This document shows, piece after piece, positions 16,866 through 25,519 of a stretch of 47,365 nt of DNA. Location: the NCBI GenBank assembly GCA_900756545.1, contig CAAEKO010000051.1:1-47365 (forward strand), in the 5' to 3' direction. This stretch comes from Clostridia bacterium. GTDB taxonomy: Bacteria > Bacillota > Clostridia > UBA1381. The notes under the pieces are model-generated. The model did not search any database. It had not been told where the DNA came from and was given only the letters and a program-made list of their open reading frames with translations. Position 1 is the stretch's first letter, and every line of letters starts with the position of its first letter. Position numbers and translations under genes: made by a program.

Positions 16866-16900
16866 GCACCTCCCTGCATACACTAACAGCAGGGAGGTGC
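16866..16900 (+). terminator. Terminator hairpin after the glycan cluster
   Basis: GCACCTCCCTGC and GCAGGGAGGTGC form a perfect 12-bp stem with an 11-base loop, 11 bases after the GH94 stop codon. The following T tract is weak (ATTAACGTTTT). Confidence 0.7.
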
Positions 16901-17044
16901 ATTAACGTTTTCCATAATTTAAATTACCGGTGTATGTTTTCTGGTGCAGATGGGTATAAAAATCTCTTATCATTCCTTTGCTGCGCGGATATGAGATTTT
17001 ATCTGTTACTTATGGCGGTGCGCAGTGGAGGATAGGAGATTTTT

Positions 17045-17272
17045 ATGGTTTTAAGCGATTTGAAAACGGGAAGGGCAGTCATTTGTCTGCCGCCGGACGG
17101 AAATAAGCTTTCGCGCAGACTTTTAGATATGGGATTTTCAGATGGAATGCCGGTAGAGCGGCTTTGCAGGAATCCGGGAGGGACGCTTTGGGCGTTTCGG
17201 ATTCAGGACAGTATCATTGCGCTCCGGCAGGACGAGTTGAAACAAATTAAAATCAATAAGACCGTCCGGTGA
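17045..17272 (+). CDS. feoA: FeoA-domain protein
   Basis: A 75-residue SH3-like FeoA domain. It has the family segments KLSRRLLDMGFSDGMPVE and IALRQDELKQI. FeoA normally assists FeoB in ferrous iron uptake at the membrane. No feoB is nearby, so this is a solitary copy. GAGGATAGGAG precedes the ATG. The last codons form half of a hairpin shared with the convergent gene. Confidence 0.88.
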   Translation: MVLSDLKTGRAVICLPPDGNKLSRRLLDMGFSDGMPVERLCRNPGGTLWAFRIQDSIIALRQDELKQIKINKTVR

Positions 17273-17285
17273 TCTGGACGGTCTT
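17258..17285. terminator. Bidirectional hairpin overlapping the ends of two convergent genes
   Basis: AAGACCGTCC and GGACGGTCTT make a perfect 10-bp stem with an 8-base loop. The 5' arm is inside the feoA coding end and the 3' arm touches the stop codon of the DUF2161 gene. Confidence 0.65.
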
Positions 17286-17997
17286 ATGTTGCGTCTTGAT
17301 TTTTCTTTTCCAACAGTTCGGAATAGTATGTAACAAATTCGGGATAATTGTCCAAATCCCGGCGGCCCTTTAAGGTCAGGGCGTAAACGCCCTTTTCCAC
17401 TTTGTAAAACCAGCCGTAGTGATTGCCCCGCAGAGCATTATAAACATCTTTATGCACCATGCCCAGTACGCTCAGCTCCTTTGCTGACATTTCTCCGAAC
17501 CGCTGCAGTGCGCAGGCAATGTGAATGCACCGTTCAGTATAGGCGGTGATGATTTTCCGCCGGGTAATGCCGCCCTGATTCATTTCCACGCTTCGGGCGT
17601 TGATTTCTTTTAATAGACGGGATTTTTTTCGGGGATCCACCCGGACGCCGGTGAACGGCGCCGGATCACAAACCACCTCCGCAAAGCTATTTCCTTCCAG
17701 AAGATTGACAAATATCAGGCCAAGCTCCAGCTTTTTCAGAAGATTCAGCGTATCCCGGTAAGCACGGGGCTTATAATTTGTTGGCTTCGGCACGGCTACA
17801 TAAACGTCCGCCCCGGTTTTCTGCCGGGAAACGGCCTGAGCCAGAAGCTTTGTGGTCAGGTTTTTCTTCAGCTCCACTACGATCAATTCTTCGTCTTTTG
17901 TGGCGGTAACGTCGCAGTTCTTCACTTCCGCATGGACAATATAGCCAAGATCTTCAAGCAACCGGCGTACTGGCGGAAACAGGTCTTCCTCCTTCAT
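17284..17997 (-). CDS. DUF2161 family protein with PD-(D/E)XK nuclease-like fold
   Basis: A 237-residue protein. The N-terminal half has a nuclease-like core: the helix FPPVRRLLEDLGY, then NCDVTATKDEELIVVELKK, where the spaced D and E-x-K fit the PD-(D/E)XK active site, then QAVSRQKTGADVYVAVP. The C-terminal ~90 residues resemble a winged helix (MSAKELSVLGMVHKDVYNALRGNHYGWF). DUF2161 proteins are annotated as putative phosphodiesterases with no proven role. Its start codon overlaps the stop of the upstream metallophosphoesterase gene by 4 bases, so both are cotranscribed. Confidence 0.85.
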   Translation of the reverse strand: MKEEDLFPPVRRLLEDLGYIVHAEVKNCDVTATKDEELIVVELKKNLTTKLLAQAVSRQKTGADVYVAVPKPTNYKPRAYRDTLNLLKKLELGLIFVNLLEGNSFAEVVCDPAPFTGVRVDPRKKSRLLKEINARSVEMNQGGITRRKIITAYTERCIHIACALQRFGEMSAKELSVLGMVHKDVYNALRGNHYGWFYKVEKGVYALTLKGRRDLDNYPEFVTYYSELLEKKNQDAT

Positions 17998-18830
17998 GCG
18001 TCCGCCCCGCTTTCCAAGGTGATACTGCCGATTTCAGGACGGTTAAAAAAGCGGGGAATGATCATAGGATTGCCGATCCCCCGGTTAACGATCATTTTTG
18101 TCTCGCCGGCGTCATAGAAGCCGCCGAAATATTTCGGGAAAAACATGGAAGTATTTTCACCCAGGCTGGACCGGGGCGAGAGCACGCCGCCAACGCCGGG
18201 AATACGGAGCTGGCCGCCGTGCATATGTCCCGCTAAAATAAGGTCAAAGCCCTGCTGCTTCAGGCGGTCAAGGGAGTTTGCCCGGTGAAACAGGAGAATA
18301 TCATAGCCATTAGTTTTATTGAGCTTTTTTAGAGATTTGGTTAAGTGCTTTGCAATCATTTCCCGGTCCCGGGTAAAGGGGTCTTCGATTCCGCTGACAG
18401 CAATTTTTGCGTCTCCACGGCAGAGATACTGCCGCTCATCCTGCAAAAAAACGCCGCCATGTGCGCGGCATTCCGCAACAAAAGTTTTATAATCGCTTCG
18501 CCAAACGTCGTGGTTGCCAGACACCATAAAACAGGGCGCAATTTTTACCAAGCGGCGCAAAAGAGAAATAAACGGCTCATAGGAGCCGGTGTCATGGGCC
18601 ATATCTCCGGTGATCGCGATGATATCCGGGTTTTCACAGCGGATTTCGTCCACCAATCCCGGTGTGGTATCACAGTGGAAATCTGAGATGTGCACGATCT
18701 TGAATCCGTCAAAAGCCTTTGGGAGCGATTCGGAACGGATATGGTAATGTGTGATTTCCAAACGGTTATCCAGGCCGTTCGCCAGATATAACGCGCCGCC
18801 GAGAGCCAGCAGCTTTGTGATTTTTCCCAT
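17994..18830 (-). CDS. Metallophosphoesterase, YkuE/YaeI type
   Basis: A 278-residue calcineurin-like phosphoesterase with all metal-site blocks: ISDFHCD, ITGDMAHD, VSGNHDVWR and LAGHMHGGQ. The N-terminus (GKITKLLALGGALYLANGL) is a hydrophobic segment that could act as a membrane anchor, as in enzymes that act on UDP-diacylglucosamine-like or lipid phosphates. The ATG at 18830 follows AAGGGG by 9 bases and is preferred over a GTG at 18839. It has its own divergent promoter and is coupled to the DUF2161 gene. Confidence 0.9.
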   Translation of the reverse strand: MGKITKLLALGGALYLANGLDNRLEITHYHIRSESLPKAFDGFKIVHISDFHCDTTPGLVDEIRCENPDIIAITGDMAHDTGSYEPFISLLRRLVKIAPCFMVSGNHDVWRSDYKTFVAECRAHGGVFLQDERQYLCRGDAKIAVSGIEDPFTRDREMIAKHLTKSLKKLNKTNGYDILLFHRANSLDRLKQQGFDLILAGHMHGGQLRIPGVGGVLSPRSSLGENTSMFFPKYFGGFYDAGETKMIVNRGIGNPMIIPRFFNRPEIGSITLESGADA

Positions 18831-18935
18831 GAAACGCACCCCTTGCCAAATTCAAAATAGATAATTGTCTATGCTCGGTTTAGAACAAGTATGAAGAAAT
18901 TTTTGTACGGACACAGCGATGTAGGCTATATAAAT

Positions 18936-18964
18936 ATTATACCACTTTTCTCCTAAAAATACAA
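18936..18964 (-). promoter_or_regulatory. Promoter of the metallophosphoesterase operon
   Basis: On the minus strand TTGTAT (18959-18964) and TATAAT (18936-18941) are 17 bases apart. The leader to the start codon is about 100 bases. Confidence 0.65.
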
Positions 18965-18986
18965 TGGAAAAACGTGATATATTCGC

Positions 18987-19015
18987 TTGTAATTTTACCA
19001 TAAATGTGATAAAAT
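18987..19015 (+). promoter_or_regulatory. Promoter of the miaB operon
   Basis: TTGTAA (18987-18992) and TAAAAT (19010-19015) are 17 bases apart, about 30 bases before the miaB ATG. It is divergent from the previous promoter with 22 bases between the -35 elements. Confidence 0.6.
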
Positions 19016-19046
19016 ATTACAGGATTCTTGTTAAAGTGGAGGAAAT

Positions 19047-20471
19047 ATGGCGGAATATATTGAGAAAGCGGAAATGGACAGACAAAGGGAATATATCCTC
19101 AAGCTGAAAGAAGCGTGCGCGCAGTTCTGCGTGCAAGAGGGGCATGCCCCAGTGGCGGTGACTCAGACCTATGGCTGCCAGCAAAATGAAAATGATACGG
19201 AGCGGATCCGGGGCGTGTTGCATGAAGCGGGATATGTTTTCGGAACGGACGAGCGGCATGCGGATTTGGTGATCTATAACACCTGCGCTGTCCGGGAAAA
19301 CGCCGAACAGAAGGTATTTGGCCGGCTGGGCATCCTGAAGCACATCAAGGAAAGCCGCCCCCATATGCTGGTAGGGCTTTGCGGATGCATGGTTCAGCAG
19401 CCCCATATCACCGAGAAACTCGAAAAAACCTATTCCCATGTGGATTTGATTTTTGGAACCCATGCGCTGTATAAGCTGCCGGAGCTTTTGTACCGGGCCT
19501 GGAAGACGGAGCCGCGCGTAGTGGATATCGCGGATTCGGACGGGAAGATTGCCGAGGATATGCCGATTCTTCGGGAAACACCCCAAAAAGCCTGGGTATC
19601 GGTGATGTACGGCTGTAATAATTTTTGCTCCTACTGCATCGTGCCTTATGTTCGGGGCCGGGAACGGTCGCGGACGCCGGAGGCGATCCTGTCTGAAGTC
19701 CGGGCGTTGGCAGGGGATGGCTGTACGGAGATTTCCTTGTTAGGTCAGAATGTCAATTCTTACGGCCGGGATTTAGAGGGAAATGTGGATTTTGCTGAGC
19801 TTCTGCGGATGGTGAACGCCGTGGAGGGGGTAGAGCGTATTCGGTTTATGACCTCTCATCCTAAGGATTTTGGCGACAGGCTTATAGACGCTATTGCGGA
19901 ATGCCCGAAGGTTTGCCGCCAGCTTCATCTGCCGTTTCAAGCCGGATCGGACAAGGTATTGAAGGATATGAACCGGCGTTATACCAAAGCTGAATATCTG
20001 GAGAAAATTAAAAAGGTCAAGGCCCGGATTCCTGGAATTTCCCTATCCACAGATGTAATCGTGGGATTCCCTACGGAAACGGAGGCAGACTTTGAAGAAA
20101 CGCTGGACGTAATCCGGCAGTGTGAGTTTGACAGTATTTTTTCCTTCATTTATTCCAAACGGGAGGGAACGCCTGCGGCAAAAATGGATTTTGCTTTATC
20201 GGAGGCGGAAATCCATCGGAATTTTGACAGGCTGCTGGAAGCCCAGAACGAGATATCTAAACGGAAAAATGAGGCTTACGTGGGAAGGATTGTCCGGGTG
20301 CTGGTGGACGGCGTCAGCAAAAATGATGAAAACACGCTGTCCGGCAGGACAGAGGAGGGAAAAATTGTTAATTTTGCGGGGGATCCGGGGCTGGCTGGGC
20401 GGTACGCCGAGGTGGAGATCATCCAGGCGCATACGTGGAGCCTAAACGGCCGGTTTGTCTGCGCCGAATAA
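19047..20471 (+). CDS. miaB: tRNA-2-methylthio-N6-dimethylallyladenosine synthase
   Basis: A 474-residue radical SAM methylthiotransferase that adds the 2-methylthio group to i6A37 of tRNAs. The N-terminal UPF0004 domain has its cluster cysteines in TYGCQQNEND, NTCAVRENAE and CGCMVQQ; the radical SAM motif is CNNFCSYC; a C-terminal TRAM domain follows. The first ~40 residues before TQTYGC are a family-typical extension in Firmicutes. It shares the operon with miaA, whose product makes its substrate. Confidence 0.96.
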   Translation: MAEYIEKAEMDRQREYILKLKEACAQFCVQEGHAPVAVTQTYGCQQNENDTERIRGVLHEAGYVFGTDERHADLVIYNTCAVRENAEQKVFGRLGILKHIKESRPHMLVGLCGCMVQQPHITEKLEKTYSHVDLIFGTHALYKLPELLYRAWKTEPRVVDIADSDGKIAEDMPILRETPQKAWVSVMYGCNNFCSYCIVPYVRGRERSRTPEAILSEVRALAGDGCTEISLLGQNVNSYGRDLEGNVDFAELLRMVNAVEGVERIRFMTSHPKDFGDRLIDAIAECPKVCRQLHLPFQAGSDKVLKDMNRRYTKAEYLEKIKKVKARIPGISLSTDVIVGFPTETEADFEETLDVIRQCEFDSIFSFIYSKREGTPAAKMDFALSEAEIHRNFDRLLEAQNEISKRKNEAYVGRIVRVLVDGVSKNDENTLSGRTEEGKIVNFAGDPGLAGRYAEVEIIQAHTWSLNGRFVCAE

Positions 20472-20558
20472 AATTGTATATCTACGGTAGTACATCATTG
20501 TTTTAAAACGATACGCAGTAATTAATTAAATAAAATATGGAAAGGTAAGGTTATTAAT

Positions 20559-20936
20559 ATGACATTAGCGGAAAAAGCACATGAATTGGGAGAAATGATC
20601 AAAGCATGCCCGGAAATGGAGGCTCTGAACGCAGCGGAGGCTGTGCAGGAGGCGGACGAAAACGCGCAGGAGCTGATGAAGGAGTTTAATCTGAAACGAA
20701 TGAACCTGGCTAAGGACATGCATGAGGGAAAGATCAAGCAGGATGAGGCCATCAAAAAGAATAACGAAGCGTTTCAAGCCATGGTGGAAAAGAGCAAGGC
20801 TATTGCAGACTATGTAGAAGCAAAAAAAGCATTCGATTCCCGGATCAATGAGATTAACGGGATATTGAATTACTATATCACAGGACAGGATCCCAGCTGC
20901 ACGCATGACTGCAGTACCTGCGGCGGCTGCCACTGA
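20559..20936 (+). CDS. ylbF: YlbF family regulator with C-terminal cysteine motif
   Basis: A 125-residue all-helical protein of the YlbF/YmcA family. In Bacillus subtilis, YlbF, YmcA and YaaT form a complex that tunes RNase Y-dependent mRNA processing and affects sporulation and competence. Residues 1-110 form the amphipathic helical core. The C-terminus CTHDCSTCGGCH carries four cysteines, matching the Fe-S binding tail known for YlbF. It lies between miaB and mutS. A good GGAAAGGTAAGG site precedes the ATG. Confidence 0.85.
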   Translation: MTLAEKAHELGEMIKACPEMEALNAAEAVQEADENAQELMKEFNLKRMNLAKDMHEGKIKQDEAIKKNNEAFQAMVEKSKAIADYVEAKKAFDSRINEINGILNYYITGQDPSCTHDCSTCGGCH

Positions 20937-20967
20937 TTGAAATCAAAGAACGGGAGAGAACGCGGCG

Positions 20968-23571
20968 ATGAAAAACGAGCAAGTAACGCCCATGATGAGT
21001 CAATACTTGAAAACGAAGGAAGAATACAGCGATTGTATTCTGTTTTACAGGCTGGGGGATTTTTATGAAATGTTTTTTGACGACGCCATTACGGCGTCCC
21101 GGGAGCTGGAAATCACCCTGACAGGAAAAAGCTGCGGACTGGAGGAACGCGCGCCTATGTGCGGCGTTCCTTTTCATAGTGCTACTGTATATATTGCGAA
21201 GCTGGTGGAAAAAGGCTACAAGGTGGCTATCTGCGAGCAGGTAGAGGATCCGAAGGAGGCCAAAGGCATAGTCAGGCGTGAGGTGATCCGGGTAGTGACG
21301 CCCGGCACGCTTATCGACGAAAATATGCTGGACGAGAAAAAGAATAACTATTTGGCAGTCGTGTTTCAAAACCAAACCGGAATCGGAATGGCGTTTTGCG
21401 ACATTTCCACTGGAGAAATATTCGCCACAGCTGTTGCTGGTGCGGAATCTGCCTTAAATGAGATCGCCCGGTACGCACCGTCGGAGGTCATTATGAACGG
21501 GGCGGCCTGGGAGGCCTTGGGCAATACAGTCGAGAACCGGTTCCGTGTGAAGCCGGAGCCCCGGGAGGACGACTATTTTTCCAGCTTTATTATGGCGGAA
21601 AAAATTATGATGCAATTCCGCGTTAAATCTTTGGCTGATATTGGCCTGGTTGTGGACAGTGTAACGGCGGATGCAGTTTTTGGGATGATCAAATATCTGG
21701 AGCATACCCAAAAAAGTAATGTGGCGTATATTAATAACTTGCAGGTTTATGCTGTTTCGGAATATATGGATATCGACTTGTCCACCCGGCGGAACCTGGA
21801 AATCACGGAAACTATGCGGGAGAAGCAAAAGCGGGGATCGCTTCTGTGGGTTCTGGACAGGACTAAAACCTCCATGGGCGCCCGGAAGCTGAAGCAGTGG
21901 CTGGAAAAGCCGTTGGTGAATCCGATTGAGATCAACAATCGCCTATATTCTGTAAAAGAGCTTTATGACGACTTGATGCTCCGGGATGATGTAGCCGGGA
22001 TACTTGCCGGCATTTACGATATTGCCCGGATTTTGAGCCGGATTTCCCTGCAAACCGCGGCGCCCAGAGATATGGTATCTCTGAAACTTTCGCTCTTAAA
22101 GCTGCCGGAGCTGCAATACAAGCTGTATAATACGAAATCGCCGATTCTCTCGAAAATCGCTAAGGAGCTGGACATCATGGAGGATGTGCGGACACTGTTA
22201 GAGAATGCTATCAACGATGAACCTCCTCTGACAGTAAAGGACGGCGGCGTTATTAAGGATGGCTACAACGCCGAGGTGGACAAGCTTCGAAGCGCTATGA
22301 CAGAGGGAAAGACATGGATTGCCGAGGCGGAGGCTAAGGAGCGGGAGGAAACGGGCATCAAAAACCTACGGATTGGCTTTAATAAAGTATTTGGCTATTA
22401 CATAGAGGTGACGAAATCCAACCTAAAGGATGTACCTGAAACCTACATTCGCAAGCAGACTCTGGCGAATGCGGAACGGTTCATCACCCCCCGGCTGAAG
22501 GAAATTGAGGATATGATCCTGGGCGCGTCGGAGCGGATTGCAGGGTTAGAGGCACAGCTTTTTGACCAGGTGCGCAGGGCTGTAGAGGCGGAAACTGACA
22601 GGCTGAAAGCCGTGTGCGAGGCGATTGCCACCACCGATGTGCTGGCATCCTTTGCGGAAGCCGCACGGAAAAATAACTACATCATGCCGGAAATGACCGA
22701 TGGCGGAGAACTGATCGTCAAAGACGGCCGCCATCCGGTGGTGGAAAAAATGATGCGGGATACTATGTTTGTCCCCAATGACGCGGAGCTGGATACTGGA
22801 GATTGCCGGATGATGATTATTACCGGCCCGAATATGGCAGGGAAATCCACCTACATGCGGCAGGGAGCGCTGATCACGCTGATGGCGCAGGTGGGAAGCT
22901 TTGTGCCGGCAAGCTACGCCCGGATCGGGACGGTTGACCGGATTTTTACCCGTGTGGGCGCGTCCGATGACATTTCTGCCGGGCAGAGTACATTTATGCT
23001 GGAGATGGTGGAGGTTTCCAACATTCTGCGCAATGCTACGTCCCGGTCTTTGGTGATTTTGGATGAAATTGGACGGGGTACAAGTACCTTCGATGGCCTC
23101 TCCATTGCCTGGGCTGTGGCGGAATATATGCAAAATAAACGTAAGATCGGCGCGAAAACCCTGTTTGCAACCCACTACCATGAGCTGACGGAACTTGAGG
23201 AGCGCATGGACGGGGTAAGGAACTATAGTATCGCTGTAAAAAAGCGGGGAGACGATATCACATTCCTGCGCAAGATCATCCGCGGCGGCGCGGACGACAG
23301 CTTTGGTATTGAGGTGGCGGCTTTAGCGGGGGTTCCCCAGGAGGTCATCCGCCGGGCTAAGGAAATTCTGAAAAAGATCGAAGCGGACAATGTGCAGGGC
23401 GCATACAAGCCCAGTACGAAAAAGGAAGAGCCTACGATCCAAATTGGCTTTGGAGAGCAGGCGGCGCTGGATATTGCAGAAGAGCTTAAGCAAATGGACG
23501 TAACCACATTCACCCCAATCGAAGCCATGAACGCATTATACGCGCTTTCTAAAAAAGCGAAGGAAATCTAA
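20968..23571 (+). CDS. mutS: DNA mismatch repair protein MutS
   Basis: An 867-residue MutS1. The mismatch-reading motif is GDFYEMFFDDA (the phenylalanine and glutamate of the F-x-E wedge) near residue 35. The connector, lever and clamp domains follow. The C-terminal ATPase has Walker A GPNMAGKST, Walker B LVILDEIGRGTST and ATHYHEL. The C-terminal tail is about 60 residues and ends in ALYALSKKAKE. Full length, with mutL 15 bases downstream. Confidence 0.97.
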   Translation: MKNEQVTPMMSQYLKTKEEYSDCILFYRLGDFYEMFFDDAITASRELEITLTGKSCGLEERAPMCGVPFHSATVYIAKLVEKGYKVAICEQVEDPKEAKGIVRREVIRVVTPGTLIDENMLDEKKNNYLAVVFQNQTGIGMAFCDISTGEIFATAVAGAESALNEIARYAPSEVIMNGAAWEALGNTVENRFRVKPEPREDDYFSSFIMAEKIMMQFRVKSLADIGLVVDSVTADAVFGMIKYLEHTQKSNVAYINNLQVYAVSEYMDIDLSTRRNLEITETMREKQKRGSLLWVLDRTKTSMGARKLKQWLEKPLVNPIEINNRLYSVKELYDDLMLRDDVAGILAGIYDIARILSRISLQTAAPRDMVSLKLSLLKLPELQYKLYNTKSPILSKIAKELDIMEDVRTLLENAINDEPPLTVKDGGVIKDGYNAEVDKLRSAMTEGKTWIAEAEAKEREETGIKNLRIGFNKVFGYYIEVTKSNLKDVPETYIRKQTLANAERFITPRLKEIEDMILGASERIAGLEAQLFDQVRRAVEAETDRLKAVCEAIATTDVLASFAEAARKNNYIMPEMTDGGELIVKDGRHPVVEKMMRDTMFVPNDAELDTGDCRMMIITGPNMAGKSTYMRQGALITLMAQVGSFVPASYARIGTVDRIFTRVGASDDISAGQSTFMLEMVEVSNILRNATSRSLVILDEIGRGTSTFDGLSIAWAVAEYMQNKRKIGAKTLFATHYHELTELEERMDGVRNYSIAVKKRGDDITFLRKIIRGGADDSFGIEVAALAGVPQEVIRRAKEILKKIEADNVQGAYKPSTKKEEPTIQIGFGEQAALDIAEELKQMDVTTFTPIEAMNALYALSKKAKEI

Positions 23572-23586
23572 AAAAGGAGGCCGGCA

Positions 23587-25509
23587 ATGGCAAAAATCAA
23601 TCTTTTGAGCGCAGAAATATCCAATAAGATCGCAGCCGGAGAGGTTGTCGAGCGGCCGGCGTCCGTGGTGAAGGAGCTGGTGGAAAACAGCATTGACGCC
23701 GGTGCGGACGTAATCACTGTTGAAATTAGGAACGGCGGTACTACCTATATCCGTGTGGCGGACAACGGCTGCGGCATTGACCGGGAAGACGCCATGATCG
23801 CTTTTCTGCGCCATGCTACCAGCAAAATTCAGGCTGCCGAGGACTTAAACGCGATTTACACGCTGGGTTTCCGCGGAGAGGCGCTGTCCAGTATCGGAGC
23901 CGTAGCGCAAGTGGATATGTTTACCAAACGTCCGGAGGATGAGGCGGGGGTGCACATTGTCTGCACCGGCGGGGAGATCGTATCGGAGGACGAGGCTGGT
24001 ACGCCGGACGGGACAACGGTAACCGTTCGAAACCTGTTTTTCAATATGCCGGCGCGGATGAAATTTTTGAAAAAGGACGCCACAGAGGCAGGCTATATTG
24101 CCGATATAATGACCCGGTTTATCCTTGCCCATCCGGAAATATCCTTTCGGTTTATCAATAACGGTAAGGAACAGCTTTTTTCCGCAGGGGATAATCTGCT
24201 GACGAACTGTATCTATACGGTTTACGGCAAGGCCTATGCAAAATCCATGCTCCCGGTTTCCTATGAAAACGAGGGAATAAAGCTGACAGGCGTGGTGGGA
24301 AAAAGCGATACGGTGCGGCCAAACCGAAACTATCAAAGCTTTTTTGTAAACCGGCGCTATATCAAAAGCCCGCTGATGATCCGGGCGGTGGAGGAAGCCT
24401 ACAAAAATCAGATTATGATCGGGAAATTCCCGGTGGCGGCGCTGAATCTTGAAATTGACCCGGCGCAGATTGACATCAATGTTCACCCTACAAAGCTGGA
24501 GGTGAAATTTTCTGATGAGAGCCGGATTTACAGAACCGTTTACCACGGCGTACAGAATACCCTTTACCAGACGGTGAACGTTCCGAAGATTGAACGTCCC
24601 GAACCGGTCTTTCAGGCCGATCCAGCCAGGATCCGGGAACAATTGGCGATCCCGGAGCTTCCGAAAGAAGCGAAGCATTGGGAAGATGCGGCTTCCCCTT
24701 TAGAGCTGGCGGAAAGTATGGTGTCTACGGCAAAGCCAAAGCGGAGGGAAAAGGATCTGGGTGCATATGATACTAACGTGTCTCTGCATTATTTTGAGAA
24801 ACAGCAGATAGAGCTTGCCGGCGCGGAGGAAGTCAGGGATGTGCCCGTAAAATCGGAGTCGAAAGAAGACGAAACACCGGAGCCGCCAGTATTTCCGGCT
24901 TTGTATCCGGTAAAAAAGGAAGAAAAGGACGTCCGGCCGGTGAGGGTAATCGGCCAGATTTTTGATACCTATGTTCTCGCCGAGCGGGGCGGGGAAATGC
25001 TTATCATAGACCAGCACGCCGCCCATGAACGGATGAAGTATGAGGAGCTTAAAGAAGAACTGGCAAAACGGCAGATTCATGCCCAGGAAATGCTTGTACC
25101 TGTTGTGGTGAGCCTTTCCTCTATAGAATTCGCGCTGTTTGGCGAATATGCAGACAAGTTTCCGGGGATGGGGTTTGAGATAGAGGAATTCGGCACAAAC
25201 GCTGTGATTGTTCGGGCGGTGCCGAAGCCAATGGACGAGGAGGAGATCCGCCAGCTGGTGGTTGAACTTCTGGGTAATATGGGTGATTCCAAAAATCAGG
25301 TCATTGCCCAGCAGGAGGAAAGGCTTTTGTATACCATCGCCTGCAAGGCGGCTATCAAAGCGAATCATGCCATGGACATGCAAGAGCTCCAGGAACTGGT
25401 AGGCCGGGTGCTGGCTTTGGATAACATTAATACCTGCCCGCATGGGCGGCCGATTATGATTGCAATGACAAAAAAGGAACTGGAAAAGGAATTTGGAAGA
25501 ATCATGTAA
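23587..25509 (+). CDS. mutL: DNA mismatch repair endonuclease MutL
   Basis: A 640-residue MutL. The N-terminal GHKL ATPase has ENSIDAGA, DNGCGI and LGFRGEALSS. A variable linker spans about 340-460. The C-terminal domain carries the endonuclease metal motif DQHAAHERMKYEE, plus ACKAAIKANHAM and CPHGRP, so this is the nicking type found in bacteria without MutH. An AAAAAGGAGG site precedes the ATG; it overlaps no neighbour but ends 10 bases before miaA. Confidence 0.97.
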   Translation: MAKINLLSAEISNKIAAGEVVERPASVVKELVENSIDAGADVITVEIRNGGTTYIRVADNGCGIDREDAMIAFLRHATSKIQAAEDLNAIYTLGFRGEALSSIGAVAQVDMFTKRPEDEAGVHIVCTGGEIVSEDEAGTPDGTTVTVRNLFFNMPARMKFLKKDATEAGYIADIMTRFILAHPEISFRFINNGKEQLFSAGDNLLTNCIYTVYGKAYAKSMLPVSYENEGIKLTGVVGKSDTVRPNRNYQSFFVNRRYIKSPLMIRAVEEAYKNQIMIGKFPVAALNLEIDPAQIDINVHPTKLEVKFSDESRIYRTVYHGVQNTLYQTVNVPKIERPEPVFQADPARIREQLAIPELPKEAKHWEDAASPLELAESMVSTAKPKRREKDLGAYDTNVSLHYFEKQQIELAGAEEVRDVPVKSESKEDETPEPPVFPALYPVKKEEKDVRPVRVIGQIFDTYVLAERGGEMLIIDQHAAHERMKYEELKEELAKRQIHAQEMLVPVVVSLSSIEFALFGEYADKFPGMGFEIEEFGTNAVIVRAVPKPMDEEEIRQLVVELLGNMGDSKNQVIAQQEERLLYTIACKAAIKANHAMDMQELQELVGRVLALDNINTCPHGRPIMIAMTKKELEKEFGRIM

Positions 25510-25519
25510 AGGAGTTGGC

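Noticed and set aside
23845..24678. Long minus-strand frame of 277 codons inside mutL
   Set aside because: It is antisense to conserved MutL ATPase motifs, has no ribosome site of note and no recognisable product.
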